Positions 51,356 through 60,415 of a DNA stretch of 64,000 bases are shown in pieces; position 1 is the first letter of the stretch, and each line of letters starts with the position of its first letter. This DNA is from PWQG01 sp040882255 (lineage in GTDB: Bacteria > Pseudomonadota > Gammaproteobacteria > Pseudomonadales > Pseudohongiellaceae). The notes beneath the pieces were generated by a model. The model worked only from the letters and a program-made list of their open reading frames with translations, was not told the origin of the DNA and did not search any database. The stretch lies in the NCBI GenBank assembly GCA_040882255.1, contig JBBEBP010000018.1, positions 1 to 64,000 on the forward strand, in the 5' to 3' direction. Both the position numbers and the translations under genes were made by a program.

Positions 51356-52102
51356 ATGAAACCCCTGAATCCGGACGGACCGATGCCGATATTGCCGATG
51401 CCAGTACTGGTGGTGGAAGACGAACCGTTGATGCAGCAGCGCCTGCTCACGGTGCTGGAAGGGTTGGGGTATGAGCGCGATGCCATCCATGTTTCGGAAG
51501 GGCTGGAGGCGGCGCGTCGGCTGGTCCGTGATCAACCGATCTCGATGGCGTTGATCGACCTGGGGCTGCCCGACGGCAATGGCATCAGCCTGATCGAGGA
51601 GCTGCGCGCGGACGACCCGGCGCTTTCCCTGCTGGTGATATCCGCCTGGAGCACAGAGGATGTCATTCTGTCGGCATTGCGGGCGGGTGCCACCGGCTAT
51701 GTGTTGAAGGAACGTGATGATCAGGAGATCGCACTGTCCATCCGCAGTGTGTTACGCGGGGGAGCGCCGATTGATCCGTTCATTGCCCGTCGGCTGCTGG
51801 CCTTGCTGCCCGACGGTGATGGCGCTGGGGGCGCTGAGGGCGCGACAGGAGCGGAGAACAGAGAGGGAGCGAAGGCCGATACCGCGGCCGGGGTGGACGC
51901 GAAGGGGCTCAGTCTCAGCAAGCGCGAATCCGAGATCCTGCATCTGGTGGCCGAGGGACTGACCAACCGGGAAATTGCTGAACAGTTGTTTATCTCGCGT
52001 TATACTGCGGAATGCCATATCAAACACATTTACCGGAAACTGGCGGTTTCCTCGCGTACGCGGGCCGTCAATGTGGCGCGGCGGCATGGACTGCTTTCCT
52101 GA
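51356..52102 (+). CDS. NarL/LuxR-family response regulator
   Basis: A 248-residue two-component regulator. The receiver domain starts at VLVVEDEPLMQQRLLTVLEG; ALIDLGLPDGNGISLIEEL holds the phospho-acceptor Asp (about residue 68), and VISAWSTEDVILSALRAGAT with YVLKERDD the Thr/Ser and Lys positions. A flexible acidic/Gly linker (about 160-182) precedes a LuxR HTH (LSKRESEILHLVAEGLTNRE, then IAEQLFISRYTAECHIKHIY). ATG 51356 or 51383 are both possible. The downstream kinase gene follows within 6 nt. Likely controls the secretion locus on both sides. Confidence 0.9.
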   Translation: MKPLNPDGPMPILPMPVLVVEDEPLMQQRLLTVLEGLGYERDAIHVSEGLEAARRLVRDQPISMALIDLGLPDGNGISLIEELRADDPALSLLVISAWSTEDVILSALRAGATGYVLKERDDQEIALSIRSVLRGGAPIDPFIARRLLALLPDGDGAGGAEGATGAENREGAKADTAAGVDAKGLSLSKRESEILHLVAEGLTNREIAEQLFISRYTAECHIKHIYRKLAVSSRTRAVNVARRHGLLS

Positions 52103-52107
52103 GTCTG

Positions 52108-53958
52108 TTGCGGTTTTCTGTATTGCCGTTACTGACGGCACTCCTTGTACTGTCTGTCTCCTTCTCCGCACAGGCTCAGTCTCTGGCAGCGGCTTGCGAT
52201 GCACGGATTGCCGGGGTCGCCGCTGCACCGGCCGCCGGGCCCGGGGGGCAAGCGCCGGCGCGTGGCTGGACGGACGTCACCCTGCCGGATTTCTGGCAGA
52301 CGCGCTGGGCGGATGCCAGCACGGTCTGGTACCGCATCACCTGGCACAACGACTGCGCCGACGGTGGACCGGTGGCGCTGGCCATCGACAGCATGAGCAT
52401 GGCGGGTGAGATCCGTCTTGATGACGGTAGCCTGCTGTGGCGCGATGACAGTCTGCAGGAGCCGTTCTCCCGGAGCTGGAACCGGCCGCGCTTCTGGCTG
52501 TTGCCGGAATCAGCGGTGAAAGCGGGCGATAACCGACTGTGGATCCGCGTCACCGGCTTGCCGCAAGACCGTTTGTGGTTGGGGAATCTGGAGCTGGGCG
52601 ACCTGGCCCGGGTTCGTGCGGTGTACGAAAACCAGCGCTGGCTGAAGCGGGATGTCTTCACGCTGAACCTGGCCATTTCCCTGTCCCTGGGCTTCCTGTT
52701 CCTGACCCTGTGGCTGATCCGCCGGCGCGAGAGTGCTTTTGGCTGGTTTGCGCTGGCGTCCATGACCTGGGCGGCGTTTGCCGGGACCATGCTGGCGACC
52801 ACACCCTGGCCGTTTCAGAACAGCCCGGACTGGAACCGTGCCGTGAGCCTACTTTTTGCCGCCTACTGTTGCAGCTTCTGTCTGTTCATCTGGCGTTTCG
52901 GGAACCTGTCAGTGCCACGCCTGTCCCGGGCGCTTGTCGTCCTCACGGCTGTGGTGTCCATCGGTCTGTGGTGGATTCCCGATGCCCGGCTTCCTTTGGC
53001 GCTTGTTGCTGTCATGTTGCTCTACATGGCCATCCTGTTCGGTACCTGTTTCCACTTTCCGGTATACGCCTGGCGGAATCGTGAGCGGCACAACGTATTG
53101 TTGGCACTGTGCCTGGTGGTGTTTCTGCTGGTCGGGCTTCATGATCTGCTGCTGGTGCTCGAAGTTGTTCCGGCCGGCACATTGCTGGCGCCGTTCACGG
53201 CGCCGGTTGCCATGCTGTTCATGTTCCTGATTGTCGCGGAACGGTTTGCCAGGGACTTCCGCCGCATCGAGCATTTCAACACGGAGTTACAGGAGGCCGT
53301 CAGCGATGCCCGCTCGGAACTGACCGTGAAATTGCGGCGGCAGCACGAACTGGAACTGCGCAATATCCGCCTGCATGAACGGCTGCAGTTGTCCCACGAT
53401 CTGCATGACAGCCTGGGGTCGAGCCTGGTGCGGTCAATGGCCATGGTGCAGCAGTCCTCGGGCGCGCTGGGGAACCATCGCTTCCTCTCCATGCTGAAGG
53501 AGCTGCGCGACGATCTGCGGCAGATCATCGACAGCACCTCGTCGGGCGGCGCGAGTGAGGAGTCGCCCCGGGCGTGGATCGCGCCGTTACGGCAGCGCTT
53601 TGTGCGTCTGTTCGAGGAGATGGGCATCAGCTCGCGATGGGACGTGCCCGAGGTGTGGCCGTCGCCTCTCACCGCCATGCACAAGGCGGAGCTGTTGCGT
53701 TTTGCAGAGGAAGCGCTGAGCAATGCCATCAAGCACAGCCGGGCCGATCATATCGAGGTCTGCCTGCGGGTCGACGCGGAAGGGCAATGGCTCTTCTGCG
53801 TCAGCGATAACGGGACCGGATTCGACGTGGAGGCGGCGCGCAACGCCGGCGGGGTGGGTATGCGCAGCATGGCCGCGCGGGCGCGCAAGCTGGGCGGTGC
53901 TCTCGAGATCAGTTCGCGAGAGGGGGGTACCGAGCTGTGCCTGCGCCTTTACGCATGA
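52108..53958 (+). CDS. Sensor histidine kinase with 7TMR-DISM-like sensory part
   Basis: About 616 residues. TTG 52108 is chosen because it follows the regulator stop by 5 nt and gives a signal peptide (LPLLTALLVLSVSFSAQAQ). A periplasmic jellyroll-like domain (TDVTLPDFWQTRWADASTVW onward) is followed by about seven membrane helices (residues about 190-390), a coiled-coil linker, LQLSHDLHDSLGSSLVRSMA (HisKA_3 phospho-acceptor His, about 430) and an ATPase domain (EEALSNAIKHSRADHIEVCL, VSDNGTGFDVE, GGVGMRSMAARARKLGG). This is the NarX/DesK-like kinase class that pairs with LuxR-type regulators such as its upstream neighbour. Confidence 0.88.
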   Translation: MRFSVLPLLTALLVLSVSFSAQAQSLAAACDARIAGVAAAPAAGPGGQAPARGWTDVTLPDFWQTRWADASTVWYRITWHNDCADGGPVALAIDSMSMAGEIRLDDGSLLWRDDSLQEPFSRSWNRPRFWLLPESAVKAGDNRLWIRVTGLPQDRLWLGNLELGDLARVRAVYENQRWLKRDVFTLNLAISLSLGFLFLTLWLIRRRESAFGWFALASMTWAAFAGTMLATTPWPFQNSPDWNRAVSLLFAAYCCSFCLFIWRFGNLSVPRLSRALVVLTAVVSIGLWWIPDARLPLALVAVMLLYMAILFGTCFHFPVYAWRNRERHNVLLALCLVVFLLVGLHDLLLVLEVVPAGTLLAPFTAPVAMLFMFLIVAERFARDFRRIEHFNTELQEAVSDARSELTVKLRRQHELELRNIRLHERLQLSHDLHDSLGSSLVRSMAMVQQSSGALGNHRFLSMLKELRDDLRQIIDSTSSGGASEESPRAWIAPLRQRFVRLFEEMGISSRWDVPEVWPSPLTAMHKAELLRFAEEALSNAIKHSRADHIEVCLRVDAEGQWLFCVSDNGTGFDVEAARNAGGVGMRSMAARARKLGGALEISSREGGTELCLRLYA

Positions 53959-54013
53959 CCAGCGAAGACGCGGCTCTGATTGAGGCACAGAGTCAAGGAT
54001 TGTGAGTCATGGC

Positions 54014-54045
54014 GTCAAATGACGTCCTGCCATGCTGTGTATAGT
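54014..54045 (+). promoter_or_regulatory. Promoter with GTCAAAT-N19-TATAGT, copy 1
   Basis: GTCAAAT at 54014-54020 and TATAGT at 54040-54045. Further GTCA elements occur at 53992 and 54006. The same pair with the same spacing precedes the 456-residue protein gene at 56671-56702, so the two genes are probably co-regulated. Confidence 0.5.
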
Positions 54046-54085
54046 GCCGGTTCGATCCTTTTAGCGTATCTACCGGATTCTCTTC

Positions 54086-56560
54086 ATGAAACACTCGATC
54101 CTGCCAGGCCTTGTTTTTCTGTTTTCAGCACTGTTCACGTTCTCCGCGTACAGCGAGACCCTGGTGGAATATGACATTGGCGCCTTGAGCTCCTGGGACG
54201 GAGACGGTCTAAATGCTCCGAGTTGGGGCGTGGCCAACAACGTAGATGCGTCGCCGATCAGGGTTACCGGCAAATCCGGCTATGGCAATTACAACCGATA
54301 CCGGTGGGGACACGTAAAAAGCAACCTGTGGGTAGAGAGATGGCCGCCAGAGTCAAAGATGGGCGCCGTCTATTATGAATGGACGGTGTCGGCAGAGCCT
54401 GGCCACGTGCTTAATCTTGACGATATCAGTGTGGGTGTGGGGAACGAGACACACAAGAACCTCGTTAATGGCTCCTGGGTTGAGCTGCGATACCAGGGTC
54501 CGCGCAATTTCCGGCTGTATTCCAGTATCGAGGGTTTCGGGGGCGAGGACTATATCGCGTCGGTGAAGACGGCTGCCACCGGTGTGGCGACAGCCCGTGC
54601 CACCGAGAGGATCGCGCAGGAACGCCTGTATGCCGACCTGGGAGAGAAGTACAAGAATGTATCAAGCGTCACATTTCGTGTGTACGGGTTCTTTGAGGAA
54701 TCGCGCTACGACAAAACCCATGACAGGCTGACCAATCATAGTATTGCCGGTGCCGGACTGAGCAAATTCGCTACCGGAGTGCTGTTCCAGGGCGCTGGTG
54801 GGGGTAGTTACCTGCCCGATGGACGTAACGGCAATGTGGTCGTCCGGGGCAGCGTGGGAGATGCCAATCAAAGTGGTCGTATTGTTGCCGGACCGCGCGA
54901 CCTGGCCCCCGTGAATCTGTCCACGGAGGTCACTACGGCCGGGGAGGCGGTGGATGTTCTCGAGTTCACGCTGGTTAACCAGGACAAGGGCGATGCTGCG
55001 CCACTGGATGTGGCACGGATCACGGTCAGGGCGTGGAGGAGGTACCGGCCATTTGATCCCGGGAAAATCACCTGGCGTCTCAACGGGCCGGGTAGTGACG
55101 GCGTGATCGGGGTCTACGACCCGCGCGCCAGGGCGATCACTTTTGATGCGCCCGACATTCAGATCGAAAACGGTACCGAGCAGACCTACACCGTCGACGC
55201 CCATTTCAATGACAATACCGGCGTGAGCGAATCGGAAAATATCTGGCTGGAGATTGAGGGCAGGGATAGTGTTCATGTTACTGACAACGGTACCCGTATG
55301 CTCTCGGGCGAGACGGTAAAGACCCGGGTCAGTCCGGCTATCGAGGTGACGCAACTCGTCTTCACGACACAGCCGTCCGGCGCTGTGTCGGGGCGTCCTA
55401 TAACCGGACTCCCGGTACTGGAAGCCCGTGACAACTTTGGCAATGTGGACAGAGACTTCAATAACCGGGTGTCTACGCGTGAAGGTGACGGTGAAGGTGA
55501 TTTGAGATTTTCGAATGCGACCTGGGACAATGGCGTCCTCTCGTACTATACCGCGATTTACTACGCCACAAAGGACAATGAAACCTTCACTATGCGGGTC
55601 TCGGTCACGATGGATGGAGAACCCTTGACGGCTGAGTCGGATCCGGTTACCGCCGATGTGGTGGCGCAGGAGCTTCGTTTTGCGCAGCAACCCGTGGTGT
55701 CAGAGCCCGTATCCGGTATGGATGCCGTCTTCACGACAGTGCCGGTCGTGCGGGCTGTAAATTTCTATGGGCTGCTGGATACCGGGTACAGCAAGGACAT
55801 CACGCTGTCGGTGGAGGGTTCCGGGGCCACTACGCTGTCCGCCAGCAATGATCTAGACAGCGAGGCCGATACGGTGACCATCACCCCGATCAACGGCGTG
55901 GCGGAGTTTGCGGGTCTGACGCTGAATGGTGAGAGCGCTTCCGTAACGGATATCCGACTGGTTGCCTCGGCGCCGGGTGTGTATACGAACCAGAGCGATG
56001 CCATTACCGTTATTGAGGCCAGCGAATCTTCCGGGGTCAACGCCAACGCTCAGCGCTCGGTGATGAGTTTGTCAGCGGACGGGGACTCGGGCCAGAATCA
56101 GAGTCTTCCGGCTCTTACTGAGGGCGGCGAGACCTGGTACGCGGCGCGTCCGGGCCTGTTGTCCGTTCCCGCCACCCGGGATCAGTCACCCGGCGTGGTG
56201 GAGCACATCGTGCCCGGAATGGGTGACCTGATCGCGTATTCCGTGTTGTTCGAGGATGATGAAGGCAAGCTGATGCAGCAGGACTTCGTGCCCGTGCCGG
56301 CGGACTGGACGGCGCTGCGTGCCGCGATCCGGGCGCTACCCGGTGTGGACAGCGTGCGCATCGACGAGCAGGGCATCATCACGGTGGAGCTGGACGGCCA
56401 GGAGGTGCGCGGTCTGATGGCGTACACGGTGGTTGGCGGCGGTACTACGCGGGAAGACACGGTCCTGATAGAACAGGGCGATCTCACGGGCAATGGCGCC
56501 ATGGACTTCGAGGTGCACTACCCCGACGGGCGCCGCCAGCGCCTCTACCTCTACCCGTAG
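54086..56560 (+). CDS. Large secreted protein with Ig-like repeats and shared C-terminal domain
   Basis: An 824-residue exported protein: signal peptide (ILPGLVFLFSALFTFSAYS), then a beta-sandwich of the type seen in surface-anchored bacterial proteins (YYEWTVSAEPGHVLNLDDIS, FRLYSSIEGFGGEDYIASV), then Ig/invasin-like repeats (QLVFTTQPSGAVSGRPITGL, LRFAQQPVVSEPVSGMDAVF). Residues about 685-824 (from YAARPGLLSVPATR to RRQRLYLYP) are closely similar to the end of the 456-residue protein downstream. The tail contains GDLTGNGAMDFEV, a Ca-loop-like motif. No LPXTG or PEP-CTERM signal is seen. Function unknown; likely surface or extracellular. Confidence 0.75.
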   Translation: MKHSILPGLVFLFSALFTFSAYSETLVEYDIGALSSWDGDGLNAPSWGVANNVDASPIRVTGKSGYGNYNRYRWGHVKSNLWVERWPPESKMGAVYYEWTVSAEPGHVLNLDDISVGVGNETHKNLVNGSWVELRYQGPRNFRLYSSIEGFGGEDYIASVKTAATGVATARATERIAQERLYADLGEKYKNVSSVTFRVYGFFEESRYDKTHDRLTNHSIAGAGLSKFATGVLFQGAGGGSYLPDGRNGNVVVRGSVGDANQSGRIVAGPRDLAPVNLSTEVTTAGEAVDVLEFTLVNQDKGDAAPLDVARITVRAWRRYRPFDPGKITWRLNGPGSDGVIGVYDPRARAITFDAPDIQIENGTEQTYTVDAHFNDNTGVSESENIWLEIEGRDSVHVTDNGTRMLSGETVKTRVSPAIEVTQLVFTTQPSGAVSGRPITGLPVLEARDNFGNVDRDFNNRVSTREGDGEGDLRFSNATWDNGVLSYYTAIYYATKDNETFTMRVSVTMDGEPLTAESDPVTADVVAQELRFAQQPVVSEPVSGMDAVFTTVPVVRAVNFYGLLDTGYSKDITLSVEGSGATTLSASNDLDSEADTVTITPINGVAEFAGLTLNGESASVTDIRLVASAPGVYTNQSDAITVIEASESSGVNANAQRSVMSLSADGDSGQNQSLPALTEGGETWYAARPGLLSVPATRDQSPGVVEHIVPGMGDLIAYSVLFEDDEGKLMQQDFVPVPADWTALRAAIRALPGVDSVRIDEQGIITVELDGQEVRGLMAYTVVGGGTTREDTVLIEQGDLTGNGAMDFEVHYPDGRRQRLYLYP

Positions 56561-56670
56561 CGAACGATTGCTCAGACCAGGCTGCCCACGACCCAGCGCT
56601 CGGACTCCCGCTCCCCGGGCGCCAGGTCTTGCTCGATTGATGCATGGAGTCAAATTTCCTGCATAGTAGA

Positions 56671-56702
56671 GTCAAATCCCTCCCGTCAAATCCCTGTATA
56701 GT
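56671..56702 (+). promoter_or_regulatory. Promoter with GTCAAAT-N19-TATAGT, copy 2
   Basis: GTCAAAT at 56671-56677 and TATAGT at 56697-56702, start-to-start distance 26 as in copy 1. Two more GTCAAAT copies (56649-56655, 56685-56691) flank it. The TATAGTGCCG context is also shared with copy 1. Confidence 0.5.
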
Positions 56703-56735
56703 GCCGCAGATCAAGCAATCGCTACCGAATCAGCG

Positions 56736-58106
56736 ATGCTTCGCCACCTGTTGGAGGGACTGTTAGTGTTTCATGTTGCCAATGTCATTCGTTCGTACCG
56801 GGACCGGTTTACCGGATTGTTGTTGATTTGCTTGCTGATTGCGGCACCGGGGGCAGTGGCCGACGATGGCACACTGTCCGGCAATGCCACCATCACAGAG
56901 AACAGTGTATTCAATGGCGGCACCATCAATGGCTCCGTCGACAACCGGGGCGAGATTGCCGGTGAAGTCACGCTGGGCCGCAATGCGTCCGTGACCGGTG
57001 GGCGCATATCCGGTCAGGTAACGGGCGACCCGGACTCTCCCGCACGCATCGATGATGCCCTGATCCTCAGCGGCGCAGGTCTGGAAAACGTGGTGGTCGG
57101 CCCCGACACCGCGCTGGGCCCCGACGTGGCCCTGGGCGCGAATGTGCGCTTCGAGTCCGAGGGTTCCCTCCATCCCGGCCTGGATCTCACGGCAAGCCTG
57201 GATAGCGTTCCCTGGGTGGGAGGTGATGCACGCCCGGTGCCGCGACTCTCGGACAGCGTGCTGGTGGACGGGGGCCGGGATATGCTGGACGCGATCCGCG
57301 AGCTGGAGGATTTCGGGCCGGCCGGCGCGGTGCTGGAGCAGGATGAGACGAGCGGCGAGCTGCGGGTGCATGGCGAGGGCTTCTCGGCCACGGTGTTGCC
57401 GATTTCGGTACGCAAGGCCGACCCGCACGACGCAACGGGTACGTACGTGGACCGCGATGGCAATGTGCGTTTCGTCACGCAGACGGGCCGCGAGGTGGTC
57501 GCGATGCCGGTTCTTGCGAACAGGGACGTGCTTACCGGCTTCCTGGACGGTCTGGGTCTTTCGCTGACGGTGTATGTGGATCGCGGCACTATGATTATGG
57601 ACACGGTCACCAGAATTACACCCCAGTCGGCTACGTCCGATGAAGAGCAGAGCGCTGGCCAGGCGCCTGACGACTCCGGCTATAACGTGGGGCGAGCGGA
57701 CCTGCTGGTTGTGCCCGCCACCCGTGGCGAGGCGCCGGGAGTGATCGAATACACCGTACCTGGTATGCGCGGTCTGGTTGCCTACTCGGTGCTGTTTGAA
57801 GACGAGGGCGGCACACTGATGCAGCAGGATATCGTGCCGTCCCCGATCAACTGGTCCGCCTTGCAGCAGGGCATTGCCGAATTGCCGGGAGTCACGGATA
57901 TGCGTATCAACGAGCAGGGCATCATCACCGTTGAGCTGGACGGCGAGACCGTCAGGGGCCGCATGGGCTACCGCGTCGAGCGGGGTCGTGACGGGCCGGG
58001 TACAACCACCCTGAGGGAACTGGGCGACCTGACCGGCAACGGCCGCATCGACTTCGAAGTCGAGTACCCGGGCGGACGCCGCCAGCGTCTGTACGTCTAC
58101 CCGTAA
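56736..58106 (+). CDS. Secreted protein with beta-helix-like region and shared C-terminal domain
   Basis: A 456-residue protein with an N-terminal hydrophobic export segment (FTGLLLICLLIAAPGAVADD). Next comes a series of short strands typical of beta-helix proteins (GTLSGNATITENSVFNGGTI, NRGEIAGEVTLGRNASVTGG, DTALGPDVALGANVRFESEG), a middle domain (GTYVDRDGNVRFVTQTGREV), and a C-terminal domain (about 316-456) shared with the 824-residue protein: VPATRGEAPGVIEYTVPGM, YSVLFEDEGGTLMQQDIVP, INEQGIITVELDGETVRG, GDLTGNGRIDFEVEYPGG, RRQRLYVYP. Function unknown. The REP-like hairpin begins right at its stop. Confidence 0.72.
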   Translation: MLRHLLEGLLVFHVANVIRSYRDRFTGLLLICLLIAAPGAVADDGTLSGNATITENSVFNGGTINGSVDNRGEIAGEVTLGRNASVTGGRISGQVTGDPDSPARIDDALILSGAGLENVVVGPDTALGPDVALGANVRFESEGSLHPGLDLTASLDSVPWVGGDARPVPRLSDSVLVDGGRDMLDAIRELEDFGPAGAVLEQDETSGELRVHGEGFSATVLPISVRKADPHDATGTYVDRDGNVRFVTQTGREVVAMPVLANRDVLTGFLDGLGLSLTVYVDRGTMIMDTVTRITPQSATSDEEQSAGQAPDDSGYNVGRADLLVVPATRGEAPGVIEYTVPGMRGLVAYSVLFEDEGGTLMQQDIVPSPINWSALQQGIAELPGVTDMRINEQGIITVELDGETVRGRMGYRVERGRDGPGTTTLRELGDLTGNGRIDFEVEYPGGRRQRLYVYP

Positions 58107-58266
58107 AACCGGGAGCGAAAACCGGGGCGGAAAAACCGGAAAAACCGGGACGAAAAACCGGGACAGTCCCGCTTTTCCGGTCGCCCTCCCAACTCGTTCC
58201 CTGGAAAAGAGACAGGAAAAGCGGGACTGTCCCGGTTTTTCGTCCCGGTTCCCCTCCCCCGGTTTT
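58107..58266. repeat. REP-like long hairpin, copy C
   Basis: Arms contain AAAACCGGGACGAAAAACCG and GGGACAGTCCC (58160-58170) on the left and GGGACTGTCCC (58223-58233) with GGTTTTTCGTCCCGGTT on the right. The loop CCCAACTCGTTCCCTGGAAA is the reverse complement of the loop in copy B. It fills the gap between two convergent genes and may also terminate transcription both ways. Confidence 0.8.
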
Positions 58267-59199
58267 CTATTGTCTGGTCCGGATCGCCTCCCGGGTTTCC
58301 CGGTACGTCTCCCGGTGCGGGCCGCCCAGCTCGACGGCGCGGTCGGCATGTTGTTCGGCCAGTGTGTAACGCTCCTGGTCCAGGTGCAGCTGGGCCAGGT
58401 TGTTGTGAGCCGGGGCGTAGTCCGGGTACGTGGCGATGACCGCTTCGAAGCGGCTGCGCGCTTCCTCCAGCCGATCGGCCGAGTAGAGCAGGTTGCCATG
58501 GCCCATCATCAGCTCCCGCTGTCCGGGCCAGCGCTCAAGGCCACTCAGGAAGGCCGGTTCCACCAGCTCTGCGGAATGGTTCTGTTCCAGTGCCACCACG
58601 GCGTTGAAATACCGCACCGGGTCGGCGGTGTCCGGCAGCTCGCCGGGTTCCAGTACAACGACCGCCCAGTGATCGGCGCGCGCCCAGGTGCGCTCGAATA
58701 CCGGCAGGGACAGTTCGTAGTCCTCGATGCGTCCGGAGTTCAGGATGACCTGGCGACGTTCAAGATCGAAGCCCTTGACCACCGCGAAATGCCACTGCGG
58801 CAAGCGGTTCAGGCCGAGGTTCTGCAGTACCAGCACCGGATGACCGGCGTCGATCTCTGCAAACAGGGCCTCCAGTGTGGGTGGAATCTGATAGGCCAGA
58901 CGGCCATGACTCCTGGCCGCCGCCACCATCTCTACCTGGAAGGAGCCCTGGCGCTCCGGCACATACACCAGTGGCACCAGCGCTTCGGGAGTGACTTCCA
59001 CCTGGCTGGCGCCGAGCACCGTGGCCAGGGCGGCGGGACCGCACTGGTAGTCATCCTGGGGATAGAACGGCACGTCGCTCACCATGGCCGGTTCGGCAAA
59101 CCGTTCCGGCGTCTCCCGCAGTAGCGTGGAAGACTGCGGGGTCGATGCACAGCCCTGCAGTACCAGCAGGCACACCAGGGCAGTGATAAACCGCTTCAT
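58267..59199 (-). CDS. PA2778-family cysteine peptidase lipoprotein (C39-like) with TPR tail
   Basis: A 310-residue lipoprotein: ITALVCLLVLQGCASTP is a lipobox signal. A C39-like peptidase domain follows with DVPFYPQDDYQCGPAALATV (catalytic Cys and Gln oxyanion), HPVLVLQNLGLNRLPQWHFA (His) and VVKGFDLERRQVILNSG (Asp/Asn). The C-terminal third is TPR-like (ALEQNHSAELVEPAFLSG, DYAPAHNNLAQLHLDQERYT). This matches the PA2778 family, which is encoded next to PA2779-like proteins, as here (17-nt gap). Substrate unknown; acts in the periplasm at a membrane. Confidence 0.9.
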   Translation of the reverse strand: MKRFITALVCLLVLQGCASTPQSSTLLRETPERFAEPAMVSDVPFYPQDDYQCGPAALATVLGASQVEVTPEALVPLVYVPERQGSFQVEMVAAARSHGRLAYQIPPTLEALFAEIDAGHPVLVLQNLGLNRLPQWHFAVVKGFDLERRQVILNSGRIEDYELSLPVFERTWARADHWAVVVLEPGELPDTADPVRYFNAVVALEQNHSAELVEPAFLSGLERWPGQRELMMGHGNLLYSADRLEEARSRFEAVIATYPDYAPAHNNLAQLHLDQERYTLAEQHADRAVELGGPHRETYRETREAIRTRQ

Positions 59200-59216
59200 G
59201 ATGAAATCTGCCCGGG

Positions 59217-59585
59217 TCAGATGCCCGGGAAGATGTCTGTTGCGCCGACTACGTCCAGCAGGATGAGGATCAGCAGTACGGTCAGTACGGCGCTCAGTGC
59301 GCCTTCGCCGGCGGGCAGCGTGCTCATCCTGTCATGGATCTGCTGGAGTTCGCCTGCCGTCATGTTGTTGATCCGCTGCTCTGCATCGGCGGCGCTGACA
59401 CCGTAGCCCTGCAGGGCACTGCGTACGTCTTCACGGTTCAGCAGGGTGCGCACGTCATCGCGCTGCAGTTGCAGCTCGGATTGCAGTGACAGCTGCTGGT
59501 TGCCTACGGGCGCGGCGGTGGCTGGCATATGAACGGTGCCGGCGGCAAATGTGGCGATCAGGGCGAATGTCTGGAATCTGTTCAT
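59217..59585 (-). CDS. PA2779-family protein
   Basis: A 122-residue exported protein: signal peptide (FALIATFAAGTVHMPATAA), a helical stretch (VRTLLNREDVRSALQGYGVS, AEQRINNMTAGELQQIHDRM) and a C-terminal membrane segment (LSAVLTVLLILILLDVVGAT). It is the usual partner of the PA2778-type peptidase immediately downstream and is probably in the same transcript. A GAGGTAGGT Shine-Dalgarno precedes the ATG. Role unknown; it could be the substrate or anchor of the peptidase. Confidence 0.88.
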   Translation of the reverse strand: MNRFQTFALIATFAAGTVHMPATAAPVGNQQLSLQSELQLQRDDVRTLLNREDVRSALQGYGVSAADAEQRINNMTAGELQQIHDRMSTLPAGEGALSAVLTVLLILILLDVVGATDIFPGI

Positions 59586-59752
59586 GGGACCTACCTCGGT
59601 TGGGTGTAAAGATTATTGTACGCACTATAGAGCCAATGGTCCCGACTTGTTGTGCGTTGAGGCACAATCCCGTGATACAGAAAAAAGGGCGGGACGCGCG
59701 TAGCTACTGTCACTGCGAGGCCTGGACCGAGTTCGATCGGTCATGGTGTTAG

Positions 59753-59777
59753 AAAAAGCGGGACTGTCCCGCTTTTT
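59753..59777. repeat. REP-like perfect palindrome, copy D
   Basis: AAAAAGCGGGAC, a single T, then GTCCCGCTTTTT form a perfect 12-nt-armed inverted repeat around GGGACTGTCCC (59760-59770). It ends in a T-run in either direction, so it may act as a bidirectional terminator as well as being a member of the dispersed family. Confidence 0.65.
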
Positions 59778-59784
59778 TTGGCGC

Positions 59785-59813
59785 AAAAAAAGGGCGGGCC
59801 TTGGGGGCCGCCC
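59785..59813 (-). terminator. Rho-independent terminator of the DUF4168 gene
   Basis: Read on the minus strand, GGGCGGCC (59813-59806), a loop, and a matching GGCCCGCCC arm (59800-59792) form a GC-rich hairpin with one bulge, followed by seven T residues (59791-59785). It lies 50 nt downstream of the DUF4168 stop. Confidence 0.65.
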
Positions 59814-59862
59814 GAAACATACGCAGCTACTGTCTTGCGTGATCACTTTCCTGCGAGGGTGA

Positions 59863-60243
59863 TCATGAACCCTCGATGGCGGCTTCCAGCTCTTCCATCA
59901 GCTCGGGATCGGCTGACGCGGCCTGGATGACCATGTTGTATTCTTCCACGGTCATGTCGTTGCTGGTTACCGCTTCCTGCATTTCACCCTGCGCGGCCTG
60001 CTGCAGTTCCATGGCTTCCTCTTCGTTACCGGCTGCCTGGATCTGCTCGGCGTAGTCGGTCTGGATCGCCATGATGTCCGCGTAGGCATCGATGAACCTG
60101 GACTTGAGCTCTTCACTCACCTCGGGAGCCTGTCCCTGTCCTGCGGCCGGGGGCTGGCCACCCGGCTGTGCAGTGGCGACGGACATGCCCAGTGCCATGG
60201 CAAAAAGAGCGGAGATGTTCAGAATTGAAGTCAGTTTTTTCAT
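59863..60243 (-). CDS. DUF4168 domain exported protein
   Basis: A 126-residue protein with signal peptide (ILNISALFAMALGMSVATA), a Gln/Pro/Gly-rich linker and an acidic helical domain (LKSRFIDAYADIMAIQTDYA, ELQQAAQGEMQEAVTSNDMT, VEEYNMVIQAASADPELMEE) typical of DUF4168. AGAGGA precedes the ATG, and a clear terminator follows, so it is a single-gene transcript. Periplasmic; function not known. Confidence 0.87.
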   Translation of the reverse strand: MKKLTSILNISALFAMALGMSVATAQPGGQPPAAGQGQAPEVSEELKSRFIDAYADIMAIQTDYAEQIQAAGNEEEAMELQQAAQGEMQEAVTSNDMTVEEYNMVIQAASADPELMEELEAAIEGS

Positions 60244-60415
60244 TGCTGTAGTCCTCTTGGTGCATTACAAATGAACGTGCCTACTACCATGCAATGGCCA
60301 TGCCAGGCTCTGTCTCCTTCGTAAGTGATTGATTGTACGTTGAAGGGCTGGCAGAAACCCGAACAGTGTGCCGTTCGGGTTGTAGCAGAATGACACATGG
60401 GACGTTGGGGCAGGT

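Noticed and set aside
59586..59862. Possible tRNA or small RNA gene in the gap before the DUF4168 gene
   Set aside because: No cloverleaf could be drawn; the stretch is explained by a REP-like palindrome and a terminator.
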